Positions 47,430-56,441 of a DNA stretch of 64,000 bases are shown here, in pieces (position 1 is the stretch's first letter; every line of letters starts with the position of its first letter). Both the position numbers and the translations under genes were made by a program. The DNA is from Pseudomonas paralactis (GTDB lineage Bacteria; Pseudomonadota; Gammaproteobacteria; Pseudomonadales; Pseudomonadaceae), in contig NZ_JYLN01000003.1 in NCBI RefSeq assembly GCF_001439735.1, positions 124,001-188,000 of the forward strand, written 5' to 3'. The notes under the pieces are model-generated. The model had not been told where the DNA came from and did no database searches. It saw only the letters and a list, made by a program, of their open reading frames with translations.

Positions 47430-48404
47430 ATGATGCTACCAATGCTGCAGAACATTCCCACCCATGTGATTGCCGGGCCATTGGGTGCCGGCAAGACCAG
47501 CCTGATCAGGCACCTGCTCGCTCAGCGCCCGGCCAACGAGCGCTGGGCCGTGCTGATCAACGAATTCGGCCAGATTGGCCTGGACGCTGCCTTGTTGACT
47601 CAAGACGCTGACGGCGTCGCTTTGGGCGAGGTGGCGGGTGGCTGCCTGTGCTGTGTGAATGGTGCGCCGTTTCAGGTAGGCCTGGGCCGTTTGCTGCGTA
47701 AGGCCAAACCGGATCGGCTGTTTATCGAACCTTCAGGGTTGGGTCATCCCGCGCAGTTGCTCAAACAACTGCGGCAAGCGCCATGGCAAGACGTACTGGC
47801 CGTGCAGCCCTGCGTGCTGGTATTGGATGCCCAGGCGCTGGCAGCGGGCAAGCCCTTGCCGCAGGCACAGCAGGCGGCGTTAGCCAGTGCTGGCCTTCTG
47901 GTGTTGAACAAGGAAGAAGACCTGGATGCCGAGCAACGTCAGGCGATTGAACGGCAGTTACCCGATTCCACGCTTTACTGGACACGCCAGGCACAGCTAC
48001 CCATCGACCAGTTGCCGGGCTTGAATGCGCAGGCCCAAGCGGCTGTGGATAACTTCGAGGTGCCTGAAGGCCTCGCGCAAATGCCTGCGATCTGGAGCGA
48101 TCCTGCGGTGCCCATCTGTTTGAGTCAGGGCCAGGAGGGGGGCTGGAGTATCGGCTGGCGCTGGCACTCCAGCCAGCATTTTGATCTCAACCGCCTGCAT
48201 CACTGGCTGTCAGGCCTCGACTGGTGCCGTGCCAAACTGGTTATCCACAGCGGTGACAACTGGGTTTCGGCCAACGCTGTGGATAACAGCGCTCTAACCT
48301 GGCAACCCAGCGAATGGCGACGGGATTCACGTATCGAATTGATCTTCAGCGAACCACAGGACGTGGCCACATTACAGACTGCGCTGGCCGCCTGCCGCTA
48401 CTGA
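47430..48404 (+). CDS. Second COG0523/CobW-family GTPase
   Basis: 324 residues. P-loop AGPLGAGKTSLIRHLL, INEFGQIGLDAALL, metal motif GGCLCCVNGAPFQV, EPSGLGHPAQLL and NKEED, then a divergent C-terminal half with a Trp-rich segment (WSIGWRWHSSQHFDLNRLHH). It is shorter than the first copy and only modestly similar. Alternative ATGs at 47433 and 47442 are possible. Its end overlaps the convergent DUF3301 gene by 7 bp. Likely a zinc- or other metal-transfer GTPase. Confidence 0.9.
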   Translation: MMLPMLQNIPTHVIAGPLGAGKTSLIRHLLAQRPANERWAVLINEFGQIGLDAALLTQDADGVALGEVAGGCLCCVNGAPFQVGLGRLLRKAKPDRLFIEPSGLGHPAQLLKQLRQAPWQDVLAVQPCVLVLDAQALAAGKPLPQAQQAALASAGLLVLNKEEDLDAEQRQAIERQLPDSTLYWTRQAQLPIDQLPGLNAQAQAAVDNFEVPEGLAQMPAIWSDPAVPICLSQGQEGGWSIGWRWHSSQHFDLNRLHHWLSGLDWCRAKLVIHSGDNWVSANAVDNSALTWQPSEWRRDSRIELIFSEPQDVATLQTALAACRY

Positions 48405-48793
48405 CGGTTCTTGGTGGCGCGATCCTGGCGCCATTGGCTCAACTCGATCACTTCGGCGCTGGGCAGTGGCTCCTTGGCTTCGAACGGGTAGGGCGCCAGT
48501 TCGATCAGTGCACTGTGGGCGCCGAATTGGGTGATCGTCCCGGCATGGCGGGCTTCCCCGGTCACGGTGAACTCGAAATTGTAGATGCGTGCCAGGCGCC
48601 GCTGGCCATTGGCATCCTTCACGAAACCGATGCGTTTCAACGCAACCGCACCATCGAGCAACTCGATATCAAGCTTGGCGCAATGCTGCTTGACCCGCTC
48701 CAGCGCCCGCTCACGCAGGCCGTGGTTGTGCCAAACCCAGGCGGCGCCAGTCGCCAGCAGCATCAACACGAACATGTTTCCCAGGGTCAGCAT
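48398..48793 (-). CDS. DUF3301 family membrane-anchored protein
   Basis: 131 residues from the ATG at 48793; the frame stays open far upstream but the family product begins here. One N-terminal membrane helix (LTLGNMFVLMLLATGAAWVW), then HNHGLRERALERVKQHCAKL, DIELLDGAVALKRIG and RIYNFEFTVTGEARHAG, the DUF3301 pattern. The C-terminal FEAKEPLPSAEVIELSQWRQ is short and charged. Function unknown. Divergent from pdxY. Confidence 0.85.
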   Translation of the reverse strand: MLTLGNMFVLMLLATGAAWVWHNHGLRERALERVKQHCAKLDIELLDGAVALKRIGFVKDANGQRRLARIYNFEFTVTGEARHAGTITQFGAHSALIELAPYPFEAKEPLPSAEVIELSQWRQDRATKNRQ

Positions 48794-48910
48794 TCCATGA
48801 ACTCCAACAAAGTGAGAGCAGCTTAACTGCGTCGCCGGTCTGTCGTACAGGCTGCGTTTAGTCGCATACTGCGCGGCCAGAATTTCAACGGCTTTACGGA
48901 AATCTCCCGC

Positions 48911-49783
48911 ATGAAACGCACACCTCATCTGCTTGCGATCCAGTCTCATGTGGTCTTTGGCCACGCCGGAAACAGCGCCGCCGTGTTCCCCATGCAGCGT
49001 GTGGGAGTGAACGTGTGGCCGCTCAACACGGTGCAGTTCTCCAACCACACTCAGTATGGACAGTGGACGGGCGAAGTGTTGGCGCCGCAGCAAATTCCGG
49101 CGCTGGTAGAGGGTATCGCCGCGATTGGTGAGTTGGGCAACTGTGATGCAGTGCTGTCCGGATACCTGGGCAGTGCAGACCAGGGCCGCGCCATCCTCAG
49201 CGGTGTGGCGCGTATCAAAGCGATCAACCCCAAGGCGCTGTACCTGTGCGACCCGGTGATGGGCCACCCGGAAAAGGGCTGCATCGTGCCGCAGGAGGTC
49301 AGCGATTTCCTGCTTGATGAAGCTGCTGCCATGGCGGATTTCCTGTGCCCCAACCAACTGGAGCTGGACAGTTTTGCCGGGCGCAAGCCGCAATCGCTGT
49401 TCGATTGCCTGGCCATGGCCAAGGCGTTGTTGGCGCGCGGGCCCAAAGCAGTGCTGGTCAAGCACCTGGATTACCCAGGCAAACTGCCTGAAGGGTTTGA
49501 AATGCTGTTGGTGACGGCCGATGGCAGTTGGCACTTGCGTCGGCCGCTGCTGGCGTTCCCGCGTCAGCCGGTGGGCGTGGGCGACCTGACGTCGGGTCTG
49601 TTCCTGGCGCGGGTGCTGTTGGGCGATAGCCTGGTGGCAGCCTTTGAGTTCACCGCCGCGGCTGTGCATGAAGTGCTGCTGGAGACCCAGGCCTGCGCCA
49701 GTTATGAACTGGAACTGGTGCGTGCCCAGGATCGCATCGCTCATCCTCGTGTGCGCTTCGAAGCCACACCGATCAGCCTGTAA
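48911..49783 (+). CDS. pdxY: Pyridoxal kinase PdxY
   Basis: Phosphorylates pyridoxal in the B6 salvage path. 290 residues of the ribokinase-like fold: [20 protein letters not shown] at the N-terminus, [34 protein letters not shown], and the catalytic [15 protein letters not shown] near the end. Monocistronic, followed by a REP repeat. Confidence 0.96.
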   Translation: MKRTPHLLAIQSHVVFGHAGNSAAVFPMQRVGVNVWPLNTVQFSNHTQYGQWTGEVLAPQQIPALVEGIAAIGELGNCDAVLSGYLGSADQGRAILSGVARIKAINPKALYLCDPVMGHPEKGCIVPQEVSDFLLDEAAAMADFLCPNQLELDSFAGRKPQSLFDCLAMAKALLARGPKAVLVKHLDYPGKLPEGFEMLLVTADGSWHLRRPLLAFPRQPVGVGDLTSGLFLARVLLGDSLVAAFEFTAAAVHEVLLETQACASYELELVRAQDRIAHPRVRFEATPISL

Positions 49784-49798
49784 TGACACAGATCCCAA

Positions 49799-49887
49799 TG
49801 TGGGAGCGGGCTTGCCCGCGATGACGGAGTCTCAGTCAAAGAGATGTCGACTGAACCACTGCTATCGCGGGCAAGCCCGCTCCCACA
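49799..49887. repeat. REP-type inverted repeat, family A
   Basis: TGTGGGAGCGGGCTTGCCCG and CGGGCAAGCCCGCTCCCACA facing each other, with a short unpaired centre. Lies between the convergent pdxY and thioesterase genes. Confidence 0.9.
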
Positions 49888-49916
49888 CTTTTTTGAGTTG
49901 ATTCACCGCTTGGAGT

Positions 49917-50402
49917 TTACGGCGCGTCGGCTTTGATTTCCCGGTAGCGTTTTTCCAATTCCTGGCGAATCTGCCGACGCTGCTGGGCCTGCACAAAGCG
50001 GCGCTTATCCTCGCTGTTCTGCGGCTGCAACGGCGGCACGGCGGCGGGTTTGCGCTGGTCGTCCACGGCCACCATGGTGAAGAAACAGCTGTTGGTATGG
50101 CGCACCGAGCGTTCACGGATATTCTCGGTCACCACCTTGATGCCCACTTCCATCGACGTGTTGCCGGTGTAGTTAACCGACGCCAGGAAAGTCACCAGCT
50201 CACCGACATGGATCGGTTCGCGAAAAATCACCTGGTCCACCGACAGCGTGACCACATAACGACCGGCATAACGGCTGGCGCAGGCGTAGGCCACTTCGTC
50301 GAGGTACTTGAGCAGCGTGCCGCCGTGGACATTGCCTGAGAAATTGGCCATGTCAGGGGTCATCAGTACCGTCATCGACAGCTGGGCGTTTCCGGGTTCC
50401 AT
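49917..50402 (-). CDS. Hotdog-fold acyl-CoA thioesterase
   Basis: 161 residues from the ATG at 50402. Hotdog signature NFSGNVHGGTLLKYLDEVAY with the catalytic Asn/Asp region, VDQVIFREPIHVGELVTFLA, NYTGNTSMEVGIKV and a basic C-terminal tail (RRQIRQELEKRYREIKADAP). Resembles the YciA/cytosolic long-chain thioesterase family. Separate gene behind a long structured leader. Confidence 0.9.
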   Translation of the reverse strand: MEPGNAQLSMTVLMTPDMANFSGNVHGGTLLKYLDEVAYACASRYAGRYVVTLSVDQVIFREPIHVGELVTFLASVNYTGNTSMEVGIKVVTENIRERSVRHTNSCFFTMVAVDDQRKPAAVPPLQPQNSEDKRRFVQAQQRRQIRQELEKRYREIKADAP

Positions 50403-50694
50403 AGCACACTCACGGGTTGTAGGCATTGGTTGGGGGGAGGGCACCTCTGCGGGTGCTGGTGTCTTTGCAGCGCCATCCCTAACGGGACGCCGGTGGGCAG
50501 CTTGCCGTCACGCGTGCATCGATCTGTTTCCATATATTGCACCGGCTTTTCAGCAGAAGTCGCGGTGTTAACCTTCAAAAGCCCATCTCAGGGCTTTTCT
50601 TACGATCAAGGCAGACTTTTCCTTCCGCTCTTTGCGACCGTACAAAGGCGGCCGGAAGTAGGAAAAGCGCCGGTACCTCAAGGAGCCCCTCGCC
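50403..50694. other. Unassigned intergenic region with several hairpins and a terminator-like element
   Basis: 292 bp between the divergent thioesterase and antiporter genes. It holds GCACC-N6-GGTGC (50441-50456), TCCC-TAAC-GGGA (50476-50487), GGCA-GCT-TGCC (50496-50506), and AAAAGCCC-ATCTCA-GGGCTTTT followed by CTTA (50577-50598), which looks like a terminator although no gene ends here. A structured leader for the thioesterase (minus) or a small RNA ending at the hairpin (plus) would both fit. Confidence 0.4.
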
Positions 50695-52452
50695 ATGCAC
50701 GCCATCAGCTTTATCCAGGACTTGGCCGTGATCATGCTGGTGGCAGGGGTCGTGACCATCCTGTTTCACCGCCTCAAGCAGCCGGTGGTGCTGGGCTACA
50801 TCGTCGCTGGCTTCATTATCGGCCCTCATACCCCGCCGTTTGGCCTGATCCACGATGAAGACACGATCAAGACCCTGGCTGAGCTTGGGGTAATTTTCCT
50901 GATGTTCTGCCTGGGCCTGGAGTTCAGCCTGCGCAAGCTGTTCAAGGTGGGGGCCACGGCGTTTATCGCCGCCTTCCTGGAAATCGTCCTGATGATCTGG
51001 ATCGGCTATGAGATTGGCCGCTGGTTCGACTGGAGCACCATGGACTCGCTGTTCCTCGGCGCGATCCTGGCGATCTCCTCGACCACCATCATCGTCAAGG
51101 CCCTCAATGACCTGAAGATGAAAGACCAGCGTTTCGCCCAGCTGATTTTCGGGGTGTTGATCGTCGAGGACATCCTGGGCATCGGCATCATTGCCCTGCT
51201 GTCGAGCATCGCCGTCAGTGGCACCGTCAGCTCCGGCGAAGTGTTCTCCACTGTGGGCAAACTCTCGCTGTTCATGATCGTCGCGCTGGTAATCGGCATA
51301 TTGCTGGTGCCGCGCCTGCTGGCTTACGTGGCCAGGTTCGAAAGCAACGAGATGCTGCTGATCACCGTGTTGGGCTTGTGTTTCGGCTTCTGCCTGCTGG
51401 TGGTGAAACTGGAATACAGCATGGTGCTCGGCGCCTTCCTGATTGGCGCGATCATGGCTGAATCTCGTCAGTTGATTAAGATCGAGCGCCTGATCGAGCC
51501 CGTTCGCGATATGTTCAGCGCAATCTTTTTTGTCGCCATTGGCTTGATGATCGACCCGCAGATCTTGCTGCAATACGCCTGGCCGATCGCAGTGATCACC
51601 GTGGCCGTGGTGTTGGGCAAAATGCTTTCCTGTGGTTTGGGCGCGTTTATTGCCGGCAATGACGGTCGCACCTCGCTGCGAGTGGGGATGGGACTGTCAC
51701 AGATTGGCGAATTTTCTTTCATCATTGCAGCACTGGGCATGACCCTGCAGGTGACCAGCGACTTCCTGTACCCGGTAGCCGTGGCTGTTTCGGCAATTAC
51801 GACCTTACTCACGCCCTATCTGATTCGCGGCGCGGACCCACTGTCGTTGAAAATCGCGGCGGTAATGCCCAAGCGCATGAGCCGGGTATTCGGGATGTAT
51901 GGCGAATGGCTGCGCAGCATTCAGCCTCAGGGCGAGGGTGCGATGCTGGCGTCGATGATCCGCAAGATCATCCTGCAAGTCGGGGTGAATCTGGCACTGG
52001 TGATCGCGATCTTCTTTGCCGGCAGTTTTTTCGCGGCGCGCATCGGCGGGTATCTGGAAGGCTGGATCAGTGATCAGAGCTGGCAGAAGGCGTTGATCTG
52101 GGGCGGTGCGCTGCTGTTGTCGCTACCGTTTCTGATTGCGGCGTATCGCAAGCTCAAGGCGCTGTCGATGTTGTTGGCAGAGATGAGTGTGAAGCCGGAG
52201 ATGGCCGGGCGGCATACCCAGCGTGTGCGGCGGGTGATTGCGGAGCTGATTCCGCTGCTCTCGCTGCTGGTGATCTTCCTGCTATTGGCAGCCTTGTCGG
52301 CGAGCATTCTGCCGACCAACAAGTTGCTGGTGCTGATTGCCGTGGTCACGGCGGCGGTGGCTGCGGTGCTTTGGCGCTGGTTTATTCGTGTGCATACACG
52401 GATGCAGGTTGCCTTGCTGGAAACGTTGGATAACCACAAGGATACGCAGTAG
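50695..52452 (+). CDS. CPA2-family cation:proton antiporter (Kef-type, no RCK domain)
   Basis: 585-residue membrane antiporter. N-terminal antiporter domain with about twelve helices: HRLKQPVVLGYIVAGFIIGP, FCLGLEFSLRKL, AISSTTIIVKALNDL, IVEDILGIGIIALLSS and GMGLSQIGEFSFIIAALG. KefB/C normally end in a cytoplasmic TrkA-N/RCK domain; here residues 420-585 instead hold four more membrane helices (ALVIAIFFAGSFFAA, ALIWGGALLLSLPFLIAAYR, LLSLLVIFLLLAALSASIL, LLVLIAVVTAAVAAVLWRWF). AGGAG (50681-50685) precedes the ATG. K+ or Na+ as substrate is not decidable. Confidence 0.9.
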   Translation: MHAISFIQDLAVIMLVAGVVTILFHRLKQPVVLGYIVAGFIIGPHTPPFGLIHDEDTIKTLAELGVIFLMFCLGLEFSLRKLFKVGATAFIAAFLEIVLMIWIGYEIGRWFDWSTMDSLFLGAILAISSTTIIVKALNDLKMKDQRFAQLIFGVLIVEDILGIGIIALLSSIAVSGTVSSGEVFSTVGKLSLFMIVALVIGILLVPRLLAYVARFESNEMLLITVLGLCFGFCLLVVKLEYSMVLGAFLIGAIMAESRQLIKIERLIEPVRDMFSAIFFVAIGLMIDPQILLQYAWPIAVITVAVVLGKMLSCGLGAFIAGNDGRTSLRVGMGLSQIGEFSFIIAALGMTLQVTSDFLYPVAVAVSAITTLLTPYLIRGADPLSLKIAAVMPKRMSRVFGMYGEWLRSIQPQGEGAMLASMIRKIILQVGVNLALVIAIFFAGSFFAARIGGYLEGWISDQSWQKALIWGGALLLSLPFLIAAYRKLKALSMLLAEMSVKPEMAGRHTQRVRRVIAELIPLLSLLVIFLLLAALSASILPTNKLLVLIAVVTAAVAAVLWRWFIRVHTRMQVALLETLDNHKDTQ

Positions 52453-52547
52453 GAGCGAGCTTGCTCGCGAAGATCGTTAACGATAACGCGGGAAACCTGA
52501 CACCCAGCGGCGCCCTCAGGTTTCTCGCGAGCAAGCTCGGCTCCTAC
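52449..52547. repeat. REP-type inverted repeat, family B
   Basis: GTAGGAGCGAGCTTGCTCGC against GCGAGCAAGCTCGGCTCCTA; one arm has an extra G. Begins in the antiporter stop codon and lies between two convergent genes. Confidence 0.86.
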
Positions 52548-52554
52548 AAGAGGC

Positions 52555-52962
52555 TCAGCTTTCCAGCCAGACGTCCCGCGCCCAGTGCCATACCGATTCC
52601 CAGGTTTCTTCGGTAACGAGCTCTTCTTCACCGGACCACAGCACCACGGTGCCGTCCTCTTCGACGCAGTAGTAGTCATCGCCGTCCTGGCAGATCGGGA
52701 TCAGGCTGCGATCAACACCGGCATCCCAGGCATTGGCGGCAACGTCCGGCAGGTAGGTGTGGGATTGCGGATCGGTGACGGTCACCGGCTCCAGGCTGCC
52801 GTACACCACGTCGCTGACGGTCAGCAGGAATTCGCGGAAGACAAAGGGGATGTCGATGAACAATTGTTCCTCAATCTCCACCAGCAGGTCTTCGTCAGGC
52901 AGCTCCAAAGGAACCGGGACCGGTTCGTTGGCTTCACGCAATTGTTCGATGATTTCTTCCAC
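52555..52962 (-). CDS. SMI1/KNR4 family protein
   Basis: 135 residues, strongly acidic. Family features: LELPDEDLLVEIEEQLFIDI, PFVFREFLLTVSDVVYGSLE and the late FCVEEDG-type block DYYCVEEDGTVVLWSGEEE with a C-terminal Trp pair (WESVWHWARDVWLES). SMI1/KNR4 proteins include immunity proteins against polymorphic toxins, but no toxin gene is nearby; in pseudomonads single chromosomal copies are common. Function open. Confidence 0.85.
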   Translation of the reverse strand: MEEIIEQLREANEPVPVPLELPDEDLLVEIEEQLFIDIPFVFREFLLTVSDVVYGSLEPVTVTDPQSHTYLPDVAANAWDAGVDRSLIPICQDGDDYYCVEEDGTVVLWSGEEELVTEETWESVWHWARDVWLES

Positions 52963-53043
52963 GGCCGGGATCCTCTTGCTAGATGGCGCGGTTTATAGGG
53001 GCGTTTTATACAGTAGCTCGCTATAAGTGCAACCGTGAAATAG

Positions 53044-53070
53044 AAAACCCCGGACATGTCCGGGGTTTTT
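53044..53070. terminator. Bidirectional-looking Rho-independent terminator
   Basis: AAAACCCCGGACATGTCCGGGGTTTT is a perfect palindrome with T-runs readable on both strands (AAAA at one end, TTTTT at the other). It closes the Tim44-like gene on the minus strand. Confidence 0.88.
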
Positions 53071-53097
53071 GTTACCGCTTGCTCAAACGCGTGAGTA

Positions 53098-53967
53098 TCA
53101 GCTGTTCTGGCGGATACCGGCGACCAGCCATGGCTGGTTCTCGCCTTGGGCACGTTCCATGTTCCAGCTTTCGCTGAACACCTCGCCCTGGTCGAAACGC
53201 GACGACTTCGACACGCCGCTGAAGGTCAGGGTGGCAATGGTCTTGTCGGCACGATCATCCACGCCTTCAAGCTGTACGCGCAGGTCGTCGATGTAGGTCG
53301 ACTGGAACGCATCGCCGATCTCGGCGCGTTCGCGCTTGAGGAACTCCAGCAGTTGCGGGGTCACAAACTCGGCAATCTTGTCCATTTCGTTGGCGTCCCA
53401 GTGCTGTTGCAGGGACTGGAAGTGGCTGCGGGCCGCTTCGACGAAACGTTCTTCATTGAACCAGGCCGGAGCGTTGATCACCGGACGGGCGGCGGCAGGT
53501 GCTGCCGAGCCACCGAAGATCGAACCCATGGCTGGCTTCTGCTCGAACACTTCACGCTGCATCGGCGCGCCGGCTGGAGCCAGGTGCTCCTGCTGCTTGC
53601 GGCGACGGGCGGCGATAAAGCGGAAGATCACGAACGCGATGACGGCCAGGATCAGGATGTCGAAGATCTGCATGCCCTGGAAGCCGCCGCCCATGAACAT
53701 GGACGCGAGCAGGCCACCGGCGGCGATGCCGGCCAGAGGGCCCAACCAGCGCGAAGCACCGCCGGCCTTGGCAGCAGCGCCAGCCGCACCGGCAGCACCC
53801 GCAGTGGCGGCAGCACCGCCGGCACCGGTGGATGGAGCCATTTGACTGGTTTGGTGAGTCGGCGCTGCGCCAGAGCTTTTGCCGCCACCGAAGCGTTTGG
53901 CGTTGGCGTCCAGGCTCATCGTCAAGCCGATGCACAACGCCATGGCGATGCTAAGAAAACGTTTCAT
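53098..53967 (-). CDS. Tim44-like domain membrane protein
   Basis: 289 residues from the ATG at 53967; signal peptide or anchor KRFLSIAMALCIGLTMSLDA, a low-complexity Gly/Ala stretch (GAGGAAATAGAAGAAGAAAK), a short hydrophobic hairpin (LAGIAAGGLLASMFMGG and IFDILILAVIAFVIFRFIAA), and a C-terminal Tim44-like domain (WFNEERFVEAARSHFQSLQ, EFVTPQLLEFLKRERAE, FSESWNMERAQGENQPWLVA). Found alone between a REP and a terminator. Bacterial role unclear. Confidence 0.88.
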   Translation of the reverse strand: MKRFLSIAMALCIGLTMSLDANAKRFGGGKSSGAAPTHQTSQMAPSTGAGGAAATAGAAGAAGAAAKAGGASRWLGPLAGIAAGGLLASMFMGGGFQGMQIFDILILAVIAFVIFRFIAARRRKQQEHLAPAGAPMQREVFEQKPAMGSIFGGSAAPAAARPVINAPAWFNEERFVEAARSHFQSLQQHWDANEMDKIAEFVTPQLLEFLKRERAEIGDAFQSTYIDDLRVQLEGVDDRADKTIATLTFSGVSKSSRFDQGEVFSESWNMERAQGENQPWLVAGIRQNS

Positions 53968-54140
53968 AAAGGGAATTCCCATTTGTGGATTGCACGCGCG
54001 CCATGTTGCACAGGTGTCGGAGCAGTGGCTAGCGGCATAATGTTTCGGGCTTTTGCGTAAGACCAAATCCGAAGGGTCTGTAGGACTAATTACAGATATT
54101 GGCCCGCACTCGTGAAATACAAGGGCGCAGTCGTATCTTC

Positions 54141-54240
54141 CTGTAGGAGCGAGCTTGCTCGCGAAAATCGTCAACGATTATGCGGGCATTCTGGATGAAC
54201 GCATTGTCTGGGCGTTCTTCGCGAGCAAGCTCGCTCCTAC
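54141..54240. repeat. REP-type inverted repeat, family B
   Basis: CTGTAGGAGCGAGCTTGCTC at one end and GAGCAAGCTCGCTCCTAC at the other with a variable 60-bp centre. Lies just behind the 3' end of uvrD. Confidence 0.9.
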
Positions 54241-54251
54241 GGGAATGGAGT

Positions 54252-56435
54252 TCAGACCGCTTCGAGCTTGGCGTAACCCATCATCAGCCACTTGCTGCCC
54301 TCGGCGAAGTTCACCTGCACCCGAGCCTGGGCACCGGCGCCTTCAAAGTTGAGGATCACGCCTTCGCCGAAGATCGCATGTTTGACCTGCTGGCCAAGGC
54401 TGAACGGGGTTTCAGGAATCTCGGAACCGGCAAACATCGTGCTGGAGTTCTGCTGCTGGCCGCCGCCGAACGGGCGACTGACACTGTTGGACAGGCGCAC
54501 TTCCTGAATCAACCCCTTCGGCACTTCACGTACGAAACGCGACACCTTGTTGTAGGTCTCGCTGCCGTACAGGCGTCGGGTCTCGGCGTAGGTCATCACC
54601 AGGTTCTGCATCGCCCGGGTAATGCCCACGTAGGCCAGGCGGCGTTCTTCCTCAAGACGGCCGGGTTCTTCCAGGCTCATCTTGTGGGGGAACAGGCCTT
54701 CTTCCATGCCCACCAGGAACACGTAAGGGAATTCCAGGCCCTTGGCGCTGTGCAGGGTCATCAGCTGGATGCTGTCTTCATGCTCGTCGGCCTGGGTATC
54801 GCCGGCTTCCAGTGACGCATGACCCAGGAAGGCGGCAAGCGGCGTCAGCTCTTCGTCTTCCTCGGTGTTTTCAAAGGCGCGGGCGGCGCTGACCAGTTCT
54901 TCAAGGTTTTCCACCCGGGCCTGGCCCTTCTCGCCCTTTTCCGCCTCGTGGTAGGCAATCAGCCCGGATTGTTCGATCACGGTCTGGGTCATCAGGTGCA
55001 GCGGCATTTCTGCGCACTTGGCGGCCAGGTTCTCGATCAGCTCGACAAACACCCCCAACGCCCCGGCAGCCCGGCCGGTCAGGCCTTTGTTGGCGATCAG
55101 CAAGCGCATGGCTTCCCACATCGACACATCGGCATGGCGCGCATGGTCGCGGATCGCTTCAACGGTTTTCTCGCCAATGCCACGCGCCGGGATATTGATC
55201 ACCCGCTCCAGCGCCGCATCGTTACCGCGGCCTTCAAGCAAGCGCAGGTAGGCCATGGCGTTCTTGATTTCGGCACGTTCGAAGAAGCGCTGGCCGCCGT
55301 AGATGCGGTATGGGATGCGCTCGCGCAGCAAGGCTTCTTCCAGCACCCGCGATTGGGCGTTGGAACGGTACAGAATCGCGATATCGCTGCGGGCCAGGCC
55401 GGTTTTCAGCGCGCTTTCGATGGTTTCCACCACGTAGCGGGCTTCATCGTGTTCGTTGAACGCGGCATACAGGTTGATCGCCTCGCCTTCGCCGCCATCG
55501 GTCCACAGCTCTTTGCCCAGGCGCCCGGTGTTGTTGGCGATCAAGGCGTTGGCGGCCTTGAGGATCCCGGCGGTGGAGCGGTAGTTCTGCTCCAGGCGGA
55601 TGGTCACCGCGTCCGGGAAGTCTTCGGAATACTGGTAGATGTTCTCGATTTTCGCGCCGCGCCAGCCGTAGATCGACTGGTCGTCATCGCCCACCACCAT
55701 CAGGCTGTCGCCGCCTTTGGCCAGCAGGCGCAGCCAGGCGTACTGCACGGCGTTGGTGTCCTGGAACTCGTCCACCAGAATGTGACGGAAGCGCTTCTGA
55801 TAATGGGCCAGCAAGCCGGGATTGTCGCGCCACAGGTCAAGGGCGCGCAGCAAGAGTTCGGAGAAGTCGATCACGCCGGCGCGTACGCAGGCTGCCTCGT
55901 AAGCTTCATAAATGCTGCGCATGGTGGCCAGGAACAGGTCGCCGCTGGCCTGGATATGTTGCGGGCGCAGGCCCTCGTCTTTCTGGCCGTTGATAAACCA
56001 CTGGGCCTGACGCGCCGGCCAGCGTTGTTCGTCCAGGCCCAGTTCGCGGATCACGCGCTTGACCAGGCGTTGCTGGTCGTCGCTGTCGAGAATCTGGAAG
56101 GTCTGGCTCAGCCCCGCTTCCTGCCAGTGCGCCCGCAACAGGCGGTGCGCCAGGCCGTGGAAGGTGCCGACCCACATGCCGGCCGGGCTGATGCCCATCA
56201 ACTGCTCAATGCGATGACGCATCTCGGCAGCGGCCTTGTTGGTGAAGGTCACCGACAGGATGGAATGCGGGGACGCGTTTTCGACCTGGATCAACCAGGC
56301 GATACGGTGCACCAGCACTCGGGTTTTACCGGAGCCAGCACCGGCCAGGACCAACTGACGGCCAACGGGGGCCGCTACGGCCTGGCGTTGGGCATCGTTG
56401 AGAGAGTTCAGCAAAAGAGAGAGATCATCGCGCAT
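54252..56435 (-). CDS. uvrD: DNA helicase II UvrD
   Basis: 3'-5' SF1A helicase of nucleotide excision and mismatch repair. 727 residues: motif I LVLAGAGSGKTRVLVHR, Ia LSVTFTNKAAAEMRHRI, II ILVDEFQDTNAVQY, III MVVGDDDQSIYGWRGA, IV LEQNYRSTAGIL, V IQLMTLHSAKGLEFPYVFLV, VI RRLAYVGITRAMQNLVM, and a C-terminal Tudor-like segment (LGQQVKHAIFGEGVILNFEG). The predicted promoter (below) places the start almost at the ATG. Confidence 0.98.
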   Translation of the reverse strand: MRDDLSLLLNSLNDAQRQAVAAPVGRQLVLAGAGSGKTRVLVHRIAWLIQVENASPHSILSVTFTNKAAAEMRHRIEQLMGISPAGMWVGTFHGLAHRLLRAHWQEAGLSQTFQILDSDDQQRLVKRVIRELGLDEQRWPARQAQWFINGQKDEGLRPQHIQASGDLFLATMRSIYEAYEAACVRAGVIDFSELLLRALDLWRDNPGLLAHYQKRFRHILVDEFQDTNAVQYAWLRLLAKGGDSLMVVGDDDQSIYGWRGAKIENIYQYSEDFPDAVTIRLEQNYRSTAGILKAANALIANNTGRLGKELWTDGGEGEAINLYAAFNEHDEARYVVETIESALKTGLARSDIAILYRSNAQSRVLEEALLRERIPYRIYGGQRFFERAEIKNAMAYLRLLEGRGNDAALERVINIPARGIGEKTVEAIRDHARHADVSMWEAMRLLIANKGLTGRAAGALGVFVELIENLAAKCAEMPLHLMTQTVIEQSGLIAYHEAEKGEKGQARVENLEELVSAARAFENTEEDEELTPLAAFLGHASLEAGDTQADEHEDSIQLMTLHSAKGLEFPYVFLVGMEEGLFPHKMSLEEPGRLEEERRLAYVGITRAMQNLVMTYAETRRLYGSETYNKVSRFVREVPKGLIQEVRLSNSVSRPFGGGQQQNSSTMFAGSEIPETPFSLGQQVKHAIFGEGVILNFEGAGAQARVQVNFAEGSKWLMMGYAKLEAV

Positions 56436-56441
56436 CGACGC

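Noticed and set aside
48794..49798. Upstream extension of the DUF3301 reading frame opposite pdxY
   Set aside because: The frame is open for another 335 codons, but family similarity and the membrane helix begin at the ATG at 48793, and the extension lies antisense to pdxY.
52555..52962. Toxin-immunity locus based on the SMI1/KNR4 gene
   Set aside because: No toxin, Rhs, CDI or secretion gene is adjacent; the gene stands alone between a REP and a terminator region.
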